Notes: generated by a model from the sequence alone, not told the origin. A stretch of DNA of 64,000 nucleotides from Shewanella oncorhynchi (GCF_012584455.1 NZ_JABAEB010000003.1:125641-189640); one strand, 5' to 3'. Shown: positions 8,336-16,865, counted from the stretch's first letter. Made by a program: numbers and translations.

Positions 8336-9283
8336 TTGAGCCATTGTTTCAGTCGGTTGCTATTAAGCTTGTCGCTAATGTGCTTGGCATTACTGAGCGT
8401 TATTTCTACCACCTTTGCCGATAGTATTTCCGCTACAAATACATTCATATCTGCATCTCAAGCGGATGCTCCCAGCTTTTCTATCAATCATGCACCTAAT
8501 AGTAATGCTAATGGTAGTAATCCGATAGAAACTAGCACTAATCCAAATTCCGTTTACGCCTTTGGTAGTTATCTTGGCACTGGCGTTTACCGCGCTGCAA
8601 ACCAAAATGCCACTGTCGTTAGCATTCCGTTAACTTTTGACTTAAAGAAAGATAGCGGTAGCCAAACTTGGTTACGTTTACCTATCTCCTTTGGCTTTTT
8701 TGATTATCTAGCCAAAGATATCACTGAAGGTGAGTTGCCGTCGTCGATAGGTACTATGACAGTTACCCCAGGTTTTGAGCATCATTGGCAGGCGAGCGAA
8801 AATACTAGAATGGAAGGGTATTTAGATATCGGTTTTGGCACTAACTTCGATAAAAACGATAACGTTGCTATTATTGCCTCAGGGATTAGTAGCTTGTATG
8901 ACTTTACCTTAGCAGGGCAGGATGCTGTGTGGGTATCGAGATTACGCTTTGCTGGGTACAGCGAGCACTATGGTAAGTTTTCTGATCAATTTGCAGTACT
9001 ACAAACAGGTGTTGATTTAGGGTTAGCACCACGCTGGCAATGGTGGGATCTGCAGGTGCAACCAAGGATCTTTGCCGTAGGCTATTGGTATTTCAATGAA
9101 CTTAGATTTATTAGCGAGATAGAGCAAGATACTATTGTTTCTGGCAGCTATGAGGCAGGCTTCTCCCTCGCGTTTTCTAAGCCCCTTGGGGACGAACTGT
9201 TGAGTGTTGATCGCATCGGATTCAGTTATCGTCGTGGCGATGGGCTCAATGTTTGGCGTTTAATGTTTAGCTTTCCTATCTAG
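8336..9283 (+). CDS. Outer-membrane beta-barrel protein (solitary autotransporter-barrel-like)
   Basis: A 315-residue protein with an N-terminal signal peptide (SRLLLSLSLMCLALLSVISTTFADS) and a TTG start supported by AGGAAGG upstream. After a Ser/Asn/Ala-rich linker (~30-70) the sequence is a run of short amphipathic strands with alternating aromatic residues, ending RLMFSFPI with a terminal hydrophobic pattern as in outer-membrane barrels. It resembles the solitary outer-membrane autotransporter-like barrel proteins of Vibrio and Shewanella, which lack a passenger. That family call is from memory and moderate. A downstream ATG at residue 15 is possible but would truncate the signal peptide. 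Confidence 0.65.
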   Translation: MSHCFSRLLLSLSLMCLALLSVISTTFADSISATNTFISASQADAPSFSINHAPNSNANGSNPIETSTNPNSVYAFGSYLGTGVYRAANQNATVVSIPLTFDLKKDSGSQTWLRLPISFGFFDYLAKDITEGELPSSIGTMTVTPGFEHHWQASENTRMEGYLDIGFGTNFDKNDNVAIIASGISSLYDFTLAGQDAVWVSRLRFAGYSEHYGKFSDQFAVLQTGVDLGLAPRWQWWDLQVQPRIFAVGYWYFNELRFISEIEQDTIVSGSYEAGFSLAFSKPLGDELLSVDRIGFSYRRGDGLNVWRLMFSFPI

Positions 9284-9334
9284 GTATCATCCATTACGGG
9301 ATGTATTACAAAGACTATTGGTCAGTTATTTTGT

Positions 9335-9790
9335 CTAAGCTGACTTTTGCGCGTCGCGCATCTTCTTATCAGTCAAGGTCGCTATTTGACTACTTAGCTG
9401 CATTATTTGTTCTTGGATTAACTTACGCTGTTGCTCCGCAACCTCAGAGTCATCTCCTTTAAGTTTGGCCAGCATTTTTTGTAGTGCTTTGATCTGCTCT
9501 TTTATTTTCTGGATCTGTTGGTCGATTAACGTCATGGGCTCTTCTGACGCATCATTTTCTGTTCCATCTTTTTTTGCTGCAGCATTGTCTCTTAAAGGGG
9601 CACCTACATCTGCGGACAATGCGGCGCGGCCGGCTGAAGAAATGGAGACTGTGTCTTGAGTATCCTGCGCATCTGCTGTCGATTCATTAGTCGCCGTTTT
9701 TGTTGTGGCAGGAGTTGCTGCGATATATGCGCTCGATACCGGAGTGAAAGTTGAGCCGATTGTGGCACTGTTTATTCCATTAATGCTCAT
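9335..9790 (-). CDS. FlxA-like coiled-coil protein
   Basis: A 151-residue protein from the ATG at 9788-9790, chosen because GGAG lies 6 bases upstream; two earlier in-frame ATGs only add a short tail. The N-terminal third is Ala/Thr/Ser-rich and contains DTVSISSAGRAAL. The C-terminal part (TLIDQQIQKIKEQIKALQKMLAKL and on) is a long coiled coil typical of the FlxA family. In E. coli flxA is transcribed by the flagellar sigma factor FliA although its function is unknown. A matching sigma-28 type promoter lies upstream here (9833-9859), but no other flagellar gene is in the window. Confidence 0.75.
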   Translation of the reverse strand: MSINGINSATIGSTFTPVSSAYIAATPATTKTATNESTADAQDTQDTVSISSAGRAALSADVGAPLRDNAAAKKDGTENDASEEPMTLIDQQIQKIKEQIKALQKMLAKLKGDDSEVAEQQRKLIQEQIMQLSSQIATLTDKKMRDAQKSA

Positions 9791-9832
9791 TCCATACTCC
9801 ATTAGATGCAAACTGTGTTGATACTCAAATCG

Positions 9833-9859
9833 CTATCGGCCATTAATTGGAAAACTGAA
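9833..9859 (-). promoter_or_regulatory. Sigma-28 (FliA) type promoter for the FlxA-like gene
   Basis: On the minus strand TTCAGTTT, an 11-base spacer, then GCCGATAG. The FliA consensus is TAAAGTTT-N11-GCCGATAA, giving 13 of 16 matches with the exact spacing. It ends 43 bases before the chosen ATG. Confidence 0.65.
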
Positions 9860-9908
9860 GCTAATTTTTGGCTTATTTGGCAAAAAGCGCGATATTGCTG
9901 ATGACAAT

Positions 9909-9930
9909 ACAGCCCTCAAGTGAGGGCTGT
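9909..9930. terminator. Inverted repeat, possible weak terminator of the VF530 gene
   Basis: ACAGCCCTCA / TGAGGGCTGT, a perfect 10-bp stem with a 2-base centre, lies 30 bp beyond the stop of the minus-strand VF530 gene. There is no T-run on either side, so termination is uncertain. Confidence 0.4.
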
Positions 9931-9959
9931 TCACGTTTTATGGCTGCAGAGGGCGAAGA

Positions 9960-10343
9960 TTAACTATTACCCCAAATATGGCTATTTACTTTGTCATCTG
10001 TGCTAGGTTTATCGCTTTTAGCTGACTTGTCAGGGGGAGTTTGATTGGTTTTCTTCGTCGCAATTTTTGCCGCAGGCTTCTTAGCGGTTTGACTCGCTTC
10101 CGCTTTAGGTGGCGGCAAGGGTAATTTGTTGGCTCTTAAATAAAGATATTCGACTTTATCCCGCGCCCACTCTGTTTTTCTCAAAAAACGTAAACTGGAT
10201 TTGATGCTGGGATCGTGGGTAAAACAGCGGATATTAATTCTTTCCCCTAATTCTTCCCAGCCGTATTTCTCGACTAAATAAGTGATGATCGTTTCCAGTT
10301 TAATGCCGTGGAGCGGGTTATTCGATTGATTCATATTATGCAT
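9960..10343 (-). CDS. VF530 family (DUF2132) DNA-binding-like protein
   Basis: 127 residues; the start is probably the second Met ([14 protein letters not shown]). Residues ~8-70 carry the VF530 signature: [20 protein letters not shown], then [22 protein letters not shown]. This small fold has been reported as DNA-binding-like, but the role is unknown. The C-terminal ~50 residues are a Lys/Ala/Pro-rich disordered tail ([16 protein letters not shown]) that would suit nonspecific nucleic-acid contact. It is monocistronic. Confidence 0.85.
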   Translation of the reverse strand: MHNMNQSNNPLHGIKLETIITYLVEKYGWEELGERINIRCFTHDPSIKSSLRFLRKTEWARDKVEYLYLRANKLPLPPPKAEASQTAKKPAAKIATKKTNQTPPDKSAKSDKPSTDDKVNSHIWGNS

Positions 10344-10473
10344 GTTGCAATGTGCTATGGCGGGAGTATAGCAGTTTTGTATGCCTGATACAGTGTGGAA
10401 TGGTATCGAGTAAAGCTTGAATACCTTGCTAGCTTAAACCTGTGATAGCTGCTATTGGTGGAGCAGTATGATC

Positions 10474-10504
10474 AAAACAGGCGCAATAAAGCGCCTGTTT
10501 TAGG
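10474..10504. terminator. Terminator of cstA
   Basis: CAGGCGC (10478-10484) pairs with GCGCCTG (10491-10497) around a 6-base loop. TTTT flanks the stem on both strands, so it can act in both directions. It lies 22 bp past the cstA stop codon. Confidence 0.8.
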
Positions 10505-10525
10505 TTGGTCATTTGAATTGTTTGA

Positions 10526-11986
10526 CTAGTCTTTGACTGTCTCTTTAAGCTTAGTTTCAACCAGTAAATCAATTTCGCCTTTACCTTTGGTTTTCACAAT
10601 CAAGAGTGCTGTAATCACTAAGGTTGTGACTATGCCCGCTATGGTTGATACCGTCATAGGTAAACCGGCACCTAAGGTTGACGAGTTCAGTAGGAAGGTG
10701 ATAACCACAGTGGTCATAAACATCGCTGGAATTGTCGCAATCCAATGTAGTTTGTTATGTCGTAGCAGGTAAGCCGAAGCCGTCCACAGCATTAATACTG
10801 CAGTGGCTTGGTTTGCTACACCGAAGTAGCGCCAAATCACACCAAAGTCCACTTGGGTCAATATGCCGCCGATAACAAACAGTGGGAGAGCTAACACTAA
10901 GCGCTTTGGTAGTGAGATTTGTGGCATCTTGAAAAATTCAGCCAGAATCAAACGCGCAGAACGAAAAGCCGTATCGCCTGAGGTAATCGGTAGAATAATC
11001 ACTCCTAGGATAGCCATAAAGCCACCAATAGCGCCTAACAGACCGGTAGAGGCCTCATAGACGACGTTGGCAGGGTTACCTGACATGCCCGCACTTAACC
11101 CTTCAACTCCGCCAAAGTAAGACAACGCGATGGCACACCAAAGCAATGCGATAATGCCTTCGCCAATCATGGCGCCAAAGAAGACGAAGCGACCATTAGT
11201 CTCGTTTTCAACGCAGCGGGCCATTAACGGTGATTGAGTAGCATGGAAACCCGATACCGCGCCACAGGCAATAGTGATGAATAGGGCAGGCCAAAGTGGC
11301 ATGTCGTTCGGATTTAAGTTTTGGAAGAAATCGCCCGCTTGTACGTTAGGCAGTAAGGTGTGCTCGCTTGATAGCATAATTGCGAAAGCTAAACCAAACG
11401 ACATGAAGAACAATAAAGCGCCAAAGAAGGGGTACAAACGACCGATAATTTTATCGATAGGTACCACAGTTGCAATCAGATAATAGACGAAGATTATACC
11501 AACGAAGATACTGACATCCCAACCGATAAGCTTGCCAAGTAAGCCTGCAGGCGCAGAGATAAAGACCACACCGACGAGCAGTAACAGCACAATAGCAAAC
11601 ACGTTCATGAAGTGCTTGGCGGTCTTACCTAAATACTTACCCGCAAGGTTTGGCACGGATTGACCGCCATTGCGCACTGACAACATACCGGAGAAGTAGT
11701 CATGCACTGCACCTGCAAAGATACAGCCAACCACAATCCACAACATAGCTGCAGGACCATAGAGTGCACCTAAGATAGGACCAAAGATTGGGCCTACACC
11801 TGCAATGTTTAATAATTGAATTAAATAGACTTTGCCTTTAGACATAGGCACAAAGTCGACGCCATCAGTTTGACTGAAAGCGGGTGTTTGACGATTAGCG
11901 TTAATGCCGAAGACTTTCTCGACAAAGGCGCCGTAGATAAAGTAGCCGCCGATCAGTAGACCGACACAGAGTAGGAACCACATCAT
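10526..11986 (-). CDS. cstA: CstA-family pyruvate/peptide transporter (short form)
   Basis: 486 residues with about 13 hydrophobic segments. Family motifs include LLNIAGVGPIFGPILGALYG and AGAVHDYFSGMLSVRNGGQS. It is much shorter than E. coli CstA or BtsT (about 700 residues) because the C-terminal extension is absent; such short forms are common in other bacteria. CstA and BtsT import pyruvate, and peptide uptake has also been proposed. The gene lies directly downstream of a LytTR response regulator and LytS-like kinase, the arrangement expected if the pair controls this transporter, as BtsSR controls btsT. Start ATG 11986 has GGGAG 8 bases upstream. Confidence 0.9.
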   Translation of the reverse strand: MMWFLLCVGLLIGGYFIYGAFVEKVFGINANRQTPAFSQTDGVDFVPMSKGKVYLIQLLNIAGVGPIFGPILGALYGPAAMLWIVVGCIFAGAVHDYFSGMLSVRNGGQSVPNLAGKYLGKTAKHFMNVFAIVLLLLVGVVFISAPAGLLGKLIGWDVSIFVGIIFVYYLIATVVPIDKIIGRLYPFFGALLFFMSFGLAFAIMLSSEHTLLPNVQAGDFFQNLNPNDMPLWPALFITIACGAVSGFHATQSPLMARCVENETNGRFVFFGAMIGEGIIALLWCAIALSYFGGVEGLSAGMSGNPANVVYEASTGLLGAIGGFMAILGVIILPITSGDTAFRSARLILAEFFKMPQISLPKRLVLALPLFVIGGILTQVDFGVIWRYFGVANQATAVLMLWTASAYLLRHNKLHWIATIPAMFMTTVVITFLLNSSTLGAGLPMTVSTIAGIVTTLVITALLIVKTKGKGEIDLLVETKLKETVKD

Positions 11987-12097
11987 TTTTGTTATCTCCC
12001 CATTTGAGTTCTGGCGAGTGTAAATAAGTTGTTGATATAAAACTTTGTAATCTCAATGAGTGGTCGAAAATGCAGTGTGAGCGGCAATAGGCGAGCT

Positions 12098-12125
12098 TAA
12101 GTGGTTACCATTCTATGTTAACGGT
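12098..12125 (-). promoter_or_regulatory. Candidate LytTR-type direct repeat upstream of cstA
   Basis: On the minus strand ACCGTTAAC, then 20 bases later start-to-start ACCACTTAA. LytTR regulators bind tandem imperfect ACCGTTNAG-like repeats about two helical turns apart. The first repeat fits well, the second poorly. It is placed 112 bp upstream of cstA, between it and btsR. Confidence 0.4.
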
Positions 12126-12185
12126 GAGTGTTGTTGGCCATCTTATGGCTAAAAATACGTCGCTAAGATGACTTTTGGATTGTGT

Positions 12186-12896
12186 TTATTGAAAGCCAAA
12201 TAGCTGTTTAAGGCTTTTAAGATAGCGGCGTGATACGGGTACTTTATCGCCTAAATGAGTGGTGACTTCAGCCCCTGTATCTAACAGCTCAATTTCAGCA
12301 ATCGCCTTAGGTGAAATCAAATACTGCCGATGGCAGCGCACCAGTGGGGTTTTTTCTTCGAACACTTTCAAGGTCAACTGGGTATGGACTTTGCCTTTCG
12401 TGCTGGCCACATGGATGCCGCTTAAGTCACTGAACACATATTCCACATCTTGGATTGCAATGACTTTGAGTTTATTGCCGCTGTAGCAGGGAATATGTTC
12501 AAGACTCTTTGGGGTAATGGAGTCCATAGCCTGAGGCGTTAGATTTTTACGCACACGAGTGAGGGTTTTACTGAGTCTGTCGGCATCTATGGGTTTGAGT
12601 AAATAATCGAAGGCATGATTGTCGAAGGCTTTGACGGCAAATTCGTCGTAGGCGGTGACAAACACGATTTTCGGCATGTCATCGGGGTCGAGCATTGCAA
12701 TAAGTTCCATGCCCGAAATGCGTGGCATTTGGATATCAAGAAAGATTAACTGAGGTTTTTCTTTGGTTATGCTCTGCAATGCCTCAATAGCATTGGCGCA
12801 TTGACCGACGATTTGAATGTCGTGTTCTTGCCCCAAAAGGTCAGCTAATTCTTCACGAGCAAACAGCTCATCATCGACAATTAAACAAGTGATCAC
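12186..12896 (-). CDS. btsR: LytTR-family response regulator, BtsR (YehT)-like
   Basis: A 236-residue two-domain regulator. Receiver domain ~1-120 with acidic pocket Asp8/Asp9, phosphoacceptor Asp54 (IFLDIQMP) and Lys102 in LLKPID. LytTR DNA-binding domain ~135-236, with the HRQYLIS and VPVSRRYLKSLK patterns. Length and content match E. coli BtsR (239 residues). Its start overlaps the end of the kinase gene by 4 bases, indicating translational coupling. It probably activates cstA immediately downstream, in response to extracellular pyruvate if the E. coli parallel holds. Confidence 0.88.
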   Translation of the reverse strand: MITCLIVDDELFAREELADLLGQEHDIQIVGQCANAIEALQSITKEKPQLIFLDIQMPRISGMELIAMLDPDDMPKIVFVTAYDEFAVKAFDNHAFDYLLKPIDADRLSKTLTRVRKNLTPQAMDSITPKSLEHIPCYSGNKLKVIAIQDVEYVFSDLSGIHVASTKGKVHTQLTLKVFEEKTPLVRCHRQYLISPKAIAEIELLDTGAEVTTHLGDKVPVSRRYLKSLKQLFGFQ

Positions 12897-14590
12897 GTAC
12901 GGTTATCCATATTTGATGTTTCAGGGCTTTCTATGGGCAATCTTATGGTGACACGAGTCAATTGATCGGGCTCGCACTCCACTGTCACGCCGTATTGTTC
13001 GCCAAAAATATTTTGAATTCGCTTATGCACTAAGTTCATCCCTAGGCCTTCTGATCCCTCAATGGGCTGATACAACCCGGCATTGTCTGTGACTTCTAGC
13101 TCCAACACATCATTTTCGAGCTTGCCTGTCACTTTAATCTGCCCTTGTTCAATCATGTGCGAAGTGCCGTGCTTTACGGCATTCTCAATAATTGGCTGCA
13201 GGGTAAAGGCGGGGACTTTACAGTGGTAGAGTGATTCAGGTATCGCGATACTGACTTGTAATTTATCAATAAAACGCGCTTTTTCAATGGTGAGATAGGA
13301 CGCTATGTGATCTAGCTCATCCCCAAGCGTCACTAAGCCTGTCGTTCGCTTTAAATTGATCCGTAAAAATTGCGATAACTGCTGCAGTAGCTGCTTAGAC
13401 ATATCAGGATCACGTTTGATAATCGCGCTAATGGTATTCAGTGCATTAAATAAAAAGTGCGGATTGACCTGAGCCTGCAGCAATTTAAGTTCGGCTTGAG
13501 TCAGTAGATTTTGCTGTTGCTCAAACCGCCCATAAAGAATTTGGTTTGATAATAGGCGGGCAATACCTTCACCTAAAGTACGGTTGATATTCAAAAAAAG
13601 TTTATTCTTAGGCTCATAGAGTTTAATCGTGCCAATGACTTCAGTATCACTGCGCAGCGGGATCACTAGACTTGACCCTAGACGGCAATGAGAAGAAATA
13701 GAGCATGCATAGGGCGTTTCAACGCCATCGGCAAACATGACCTTATTTTGATTGATGGCTTCTAAGGTTATTTTGGACGAAATCGGTGTACCAGGGAGAT
13801 GGTGATCGGCGCCTATGCCAATAAAGGCTAACAGTTTTTCCCTGTCCGTGATGGCCACTGCACCCACATTGGTTTCTTCGATGACGATTTGGGCGACATG
13901 ACTACTACTTTCTTCGTTAAATCCTTTGGATAGTAATCCGACACTGCGTTCGGCAATTTTTAATGCCTTAGTCGAAAAGCTCGATGAGAGTTTATCAAAC
14001 ATGGTTTTTTGGTCACGGATCATGCTCATAAAGAGTGCCGCTCCCACGGAGTTCACTAACAACATGGGCGGCGCGATTTGACGTACCAATTCCCATGCAT
14101 CATCGAAGGGGCGTGCGACCAAAAGTATGATGCTCATTTGCATCATTTCAGCATAAAAAGTCACTAGGCAAACGAGTAATGGATTGTAGATGAGCTCACT
14201 TTTATCTGCGCGTCTTAAGTAGAAGCTTATCATCCCTGCGGATAAGCCTTCTAAGGTGGTGGAGATGGCGCAGGCTATATCAGTAAAGCCGCCCATACTG
14301 TAGCGGTGTAGCCCACCAGTCAGCCCCACTAGAAAACCAGTAACCGGTCCTCCTAATAATCCGCCTAAAACGGCGCCCATAGCACGAGTGTTGGCAATCG
14401 CTCCCGAGGTTTGCTCACCAAAATAAGTGGCCATGATGCAGAAACTCGAAAAAATCAGATACATAAAAATCTTATGTGGCAGACGAGGAGACGTTTCGGC
14501 AAACAGTTTAAACAGTGGCGTTTTACTGACTAAGTAAACGATCACTAAGTACAGCGACATCTGTTGGGTCAGTAATAGGATCAAAGACAT
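12893..14590 (-). CDS. btsS: LytS-type sensor histidine kinase, BtsS (YehU)-like
   Basis: 565 residues, close to E. coli BtsS (561). N-terminal 5TMR_LYT membrane sensor (~1-190) with GAIANTRAMGAVLGGLLGGP and VGLTGGLHRYSMGG. A GAF-like domain follows (~205-345), then the His-kinase domain with NPHFLFNALNTI (phosphoacceptor His378) and a C-terminal ATPase domain (PIIENAVKHG, EGLGMNLVHKRI). In E. coli this sensor binds external pyruvate with high affinity. The ligand here is inferred from similarity and from the downstream cstA. Confidence 0.88.
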   Translation of the reverse strand: MSLILLLTQQMSLYLVIVYLVSKTPLFKLFAETSPRLPHKIFMYLIFSSFCIMATYFGEQTSGAIANTRAMGAVLGGLLGGPVTGFLVGLTGGLHRYSMGGFTDIACAISTTLEGLSAGMISFYLRRADKSELIYNPLLVCLVTFYAEMMQMSIILLVARPFDDAWELVRQIAPPMLLVNSVGAALFMSMIRDQKTMFDKLSSSFSTKALKIAERSVGLLSKGFNEESSSHVAQIVIEETNVGAVAITDREKLLAFIGIGADHHLPGTPISSKITLEAINQNKVMFADGVETPYACSISSHCRLGSSLVIPLRSDTEVIGTIKLYEPKNKLFLNINRTLGEGIARLLSNQILYGRFEQQQNLLTQAELKLLQAQVNPHFLFNALNTISAIIKRDPDMSKQLLQQLSQFLRINLKRTTGLVTLGDELDHIASYLTIEKARFIDKLQVSIAIPESLYHCKVPAFTLQPIIENAVKHGTSHMIEQGQIKVTGKLENDVLELEVTDNAGLYQPIEGSEGLGMNLVHKRIQNIFGEQYGVTVECEPDQLTRVTIRLPIESPETSNMDNRT

Positions 14591-14718
14591 AATGGCTCAC
14601 ATTATCGTCACAGATGTCGGCGCAGTCGTCCCCATTTGAAAGTTTGTGCGCGAGATCAGGGTTCGAATTTAACCGTTAGGATATAAAGAACAATAATATT
14701 GCATCTTTAGGAGGACAT

Positions 14719-14961
14719 ATGTCCAATTCTGTTCACGGTCATGATGTTATGGCGCTGATGGTAGCTCAAGGGGCCGCTATTATAAAGCCTGAATTAATTT
14801 CCATGATGGAGCAAAAGTTTGGCTCGGCGGCTCGATACCATACTTGTAGTGCAACTGATTTGAGTGCCGAAGCATTAATTGAGTTACTCATAGGTAAAGG
14901 TAAGTTTTACGAAACGTCCCAAGGTATACAACTTGTAGCAGGGCGAAAGTGTGAGCATTAA
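14719..14961 (+). CDS. yecH: YecH family metal-binding protein (DUF2492)
   Basis: An 80-residue protein with N-terminal SVHGHDVM, central RYHTCSATDLSAEALIELL, and GKGKFYETSQG near the C-terminus, all closely matching E. coli YecH. His6, His8 and the Cys/His positions (HTC, CEH at the end) are candidate metal ligands. Function is unknown. A strong AGGAGG Shine-Dalgarno precedes the ATG. It is a single gene divergent from the kinase. Confidence 0.88.
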   Translation: MSNSVHGHDVMALMVAQGAAIIKPELISMMEQKFGSAARYHTCSATDLSAEALIELLIGKGKFYETSQGIQLVAGRKCEH

Positions 14962-15006
14962 TACCCATCGTATTAACTATCTGTTTATTCAGCGGGAATT
15001 TAACTC

Positions 15007-15056
15007 GCTTTAGACAAGGCGAAGGCTTGAAGGCATAGAGGTGCTCTGTCTAAAGC
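15007..15056. repeat. Hairpin-forming intergenic repeat-like element
   Basis: GCTTTAGACA (15007-15016) and its exact reverse complement TGTCTAAAGC (15047-15056) bracket a 30-base segment. They lie in the 367-bp gap after yecH, in which no gene was found. The look is that of a dispersed palindromic (REP/MITE-like) element. Whether copies occur elsewhere in the genome cannot be judged from one window. Confidence 0.4.
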
Positions 15057-15328
15057 ATTAAACGCTGTATAAGCGGGTTGCCATGCAGTGAATATCAGCC
15101 GCCCTTCTGGAGCCACACAGGCATCCCACTCCGGTGTTGCATTACTTAAAAGGGAATGACCATTTCTGCGTCAATGCGCCTTGGATTAAGATGCCAGTGA
15201 GGCTCTGAACTGACTAACTATTTAATATGACTGGTATAATACACAGTGCCATAGCGTACTCATTTTATGTTGTTGTATTTTATTGATTGGTTTTTAGCCA
15301 CATAGACGTGTAATCGTTTTGTTGAAGC

Positions 15329-15673
15329 TCAGGTTTCATCGTGGCGCTTATTTGCAATTTGCTCCTGCTGTGCGGGAGTGAGTTGGGTAAATTCATTGAT
15401 CAAAATACGCAGTAATCGAGATTTTGCAATATTGGTGGATTTCGATAGGGCGTCAAGCTGGGAAATGCTGTTTTCAGTGAGGGTAAAGGTCGCGTGGCGA
15501 TAAATCTTAGTCGATTTTTTATCTAAGCCCTTAACTATGGTGTGTGTGGTGGGCGCAGCTAATAAACTCGCCTTACCTAAAGCGTAGTTATTGGCATCTT
15601 CAATGAAATCATCGACAGAAACCGGCTTGATGATTTGCTTAGGTTTCTTACGTTTAAGATCAGTTAAGCTCAT
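15329..15673 (-). CDS. CopG/ParB-like small partner of the ParA ATPase
   Basis: 114 residues from ATG 15671-15673, which overlaps the TGA of the ParA gene; the longer ORF has an unlikely N-terminus inside parA. Residues ~60-100 (ATFTLTENSISQLDALSKSTNIAKSRLLRILINEF) look like a ribbon-helix-helix domain, one strand followed by two helices. The N-terminus is basic (LKRKKPKQIIKP). By analogy with ParA/CopG-type partition pairs it would bind DNA, stimulate the ATPase and autorepress the operon. A palindrome suitable as operator precedes parA. The family assignment is inference from context and pattern. Confidence 0.65.
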   Translation of the reverse strand: MSLTDLKRKKPKQIIKPVSVDDFIEDANNYALGKASLLAAPTTHTIVKGLDKKSTKIYRHATFTLTENSISQLDALSKSTNIAKSRLLRILINEFTQLTPAQQEQIANKRHDET

Positions 15674-16328
15674 AGCTATTTTCTGGTGGCATTGCGAATA
15701 ACTCATCCGCTATGGCGCGGATCTCATCGGCAGCTTTCCCATCGGGTTCTATTTCGACGACTGAAGAGCCTCTTTCTTCACTGTCATCATAAATATTTCG
15801 GCAAAATGTAACTGAATTTAGCACCCTTAGTCCAAAGGATTGCACCACATCTTTGGCTTCTAAAATGCGTTTAAACTGTGTAGGAAGTGCTGGACATTGG
15901 GTTAGCACTATAGTCGCGATCATTTTAGGATTCACCATCTTACAAGTACTTAGCATGTCTTCCATGTGGGGTAATGTTTTGAGATCGCGTCTTTTGGGTC
16001 TGAGGGGGATCACAACATAAGTCGCTACCGACATAGCTGCGCGCATGGCTAAGTTATCTTGGCCACCACAATCTACAATTACGTAGTCAAAACGCTCATT
16101 GAGGCTGAGTAAATCATTACGAATCTTGCCGTAAAGTTGGATGCAATTAATACTTGGGAGGCTTGGATCATTATTTCTTGCTTGGATCCAATCTGAAGTC
16201 GTGCGCTGGGGATCACAATCGACCATGAGGACGTTTGCCTGAAATTTTTGCTTAATATAAACGGCAAGATTTTGAGCGAGACAACTTTTTCCGCTACCAC
16301 CTTTTTCACCACCTACCAGCAAGATCAT
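15660..16328 (-). CDS. Orphan ParA-family (MinD/ParA) ATPase
   Basis: 222 residues from ATG 16326-16328, which has AAGGGG 8 bases upstream; the ORF extends nine codons further but without support. Deviant Walker A GGEKGGSGKS with signature Lys near residue 9, Walker A-prime MVDCDPQRTTSDW, and Walker B VIVDCGGQD. Such ATPases pattern plasmids, chromosomes or protein cargo on the nucleoid. It is co-translated with a small ribbon-helix-helix-like partner and is not near the chromosomal parAB or origin genes, so it is either a relic partition module or positions a protein complex. A PilZ gene lies next upstream. Confidence 0.88.
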   Translation of the reverse strand: MILLVGGEKGGSGKSCLAQNLAVYIKQKFQANVLMVDCDPQRTTSDWIQARNNDPSLPSINCIQLYGKIRNDLLSLNERFDYVIVDCGGQDNLAMRAAMSVATYVVIPLRPKRRDLKTLPHMEDMLSTCKMVNPKMIATIVLTQCPALPTQFKRILEAKDVVQSFGLRVLNSVTFCRNIYDDSEERGSSVVEIEPDGKAADEIRAIADELFAMPPENSYELN

Positions 16329-16341
16329 ACTGACGCCCCTT

Positions 16342-16361
16342 AATGAATTGTTCAATTCATT
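16342..16361. promoter_or_regulatory. 20-bp palindromic operator upstream of the ParA gene
   Basis: AATGAATTG, a 2-base centre, then CAATTCATT, a perfect inverted repeat 14-33 bases before the parA ATG and directly behind its Shine-Dalgarno. Position and symmetry suit autorepression by the ribbon-helix-helix-like partner. Confidence 0.65.
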
Positions 16362-16404
16362 GAGTGTAGAACAGAGCCATTAAAGCTGCGAAATTTAAGT
16401 TAAA

Positions 16405-16707
16405 TTAAAGCAGTTGCATAGCAATGTGGTAGCTTTGGTCATGGCATCTCGCGCAACGGCAGACTTGTCCTTTAACGGTATTTTGTTGGGATGAATTGGG
16501 ATTAAAGGTCACTTCGATGAGTTCCCCGAGTGCAAACGGATTTTTATAATCGAATAAAATGCCGCGTCTTGCTAAGTCGATACACACACCTTCATCTGTT
16601 TGCTTCATGCCTTGAGTGTCGATCCAATTCAAAACCACGCGCTCTGCTTCCATGTCGACTCGCAGTGATGTGCGTTTTTCTTCAAAACCAGTAGTATGGT
16701 CACCCAT
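16405..16707 (-). CDS. PilZ domain protein (c-di-GMP receptor)
   Basis: 100 residues forming a single PilZ domain. The RxxxR motif is RTSLR (residues ~12-16) and the second motif is CIDLARRGILF, a D-x-A-x-x-G variant of the canonical [D/N]xSxxG. Both c-di-GMP-contacting elements are therefore present. Stand-alone PilZ proteins transmit c-di-GMP levels to motility, adhesion or export machines. It precedes the ParA pair on the same strand (gap 76 bp), but a shared function is not evident. Confidence 0.85.
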   Translation of the reverse strand: MGDHTTGFEEKRTSLRVDMEAERVVLNWIDTQGMKQTDEGVCIDLARRGILFDYKNPFALGELIEVTFNPNSSQQNTVKGQVCRCARCHDQSYHIAMQLL

Positions 16708-16820
16708 AACTCAATTGCCCCGTAAATTATTGATCTCAGTAAAACTAGCATAATTGCTTTTTGGCAGAATACCAATGTGAAAGCTAGGTCTTTGATAATA
16801 GTTTTAAAACGAGAACAGCA

Positions 16821-16850
16821 GGTGCCATTGATTTAGGTTTCAATAGCACC
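16821..16850. terminator. Possible terminator after psiE
   Basis: GGTGCCATTG (16821-16830) pairs with CAATAGCACC (16841-16850) with one G-U pair and a 10-base loop. No clean T-run is visible, so this is weak. Confidence 0.35.
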
Positions 16851-16865
16851 AACTCAGGTATTTGA

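Noticed and set aside
9909..9930. Strong terminator for the VF530 gene
   Set aside because: The stem is perfect but no T-run follows on either strand, so it is kept only as a weak candidate.
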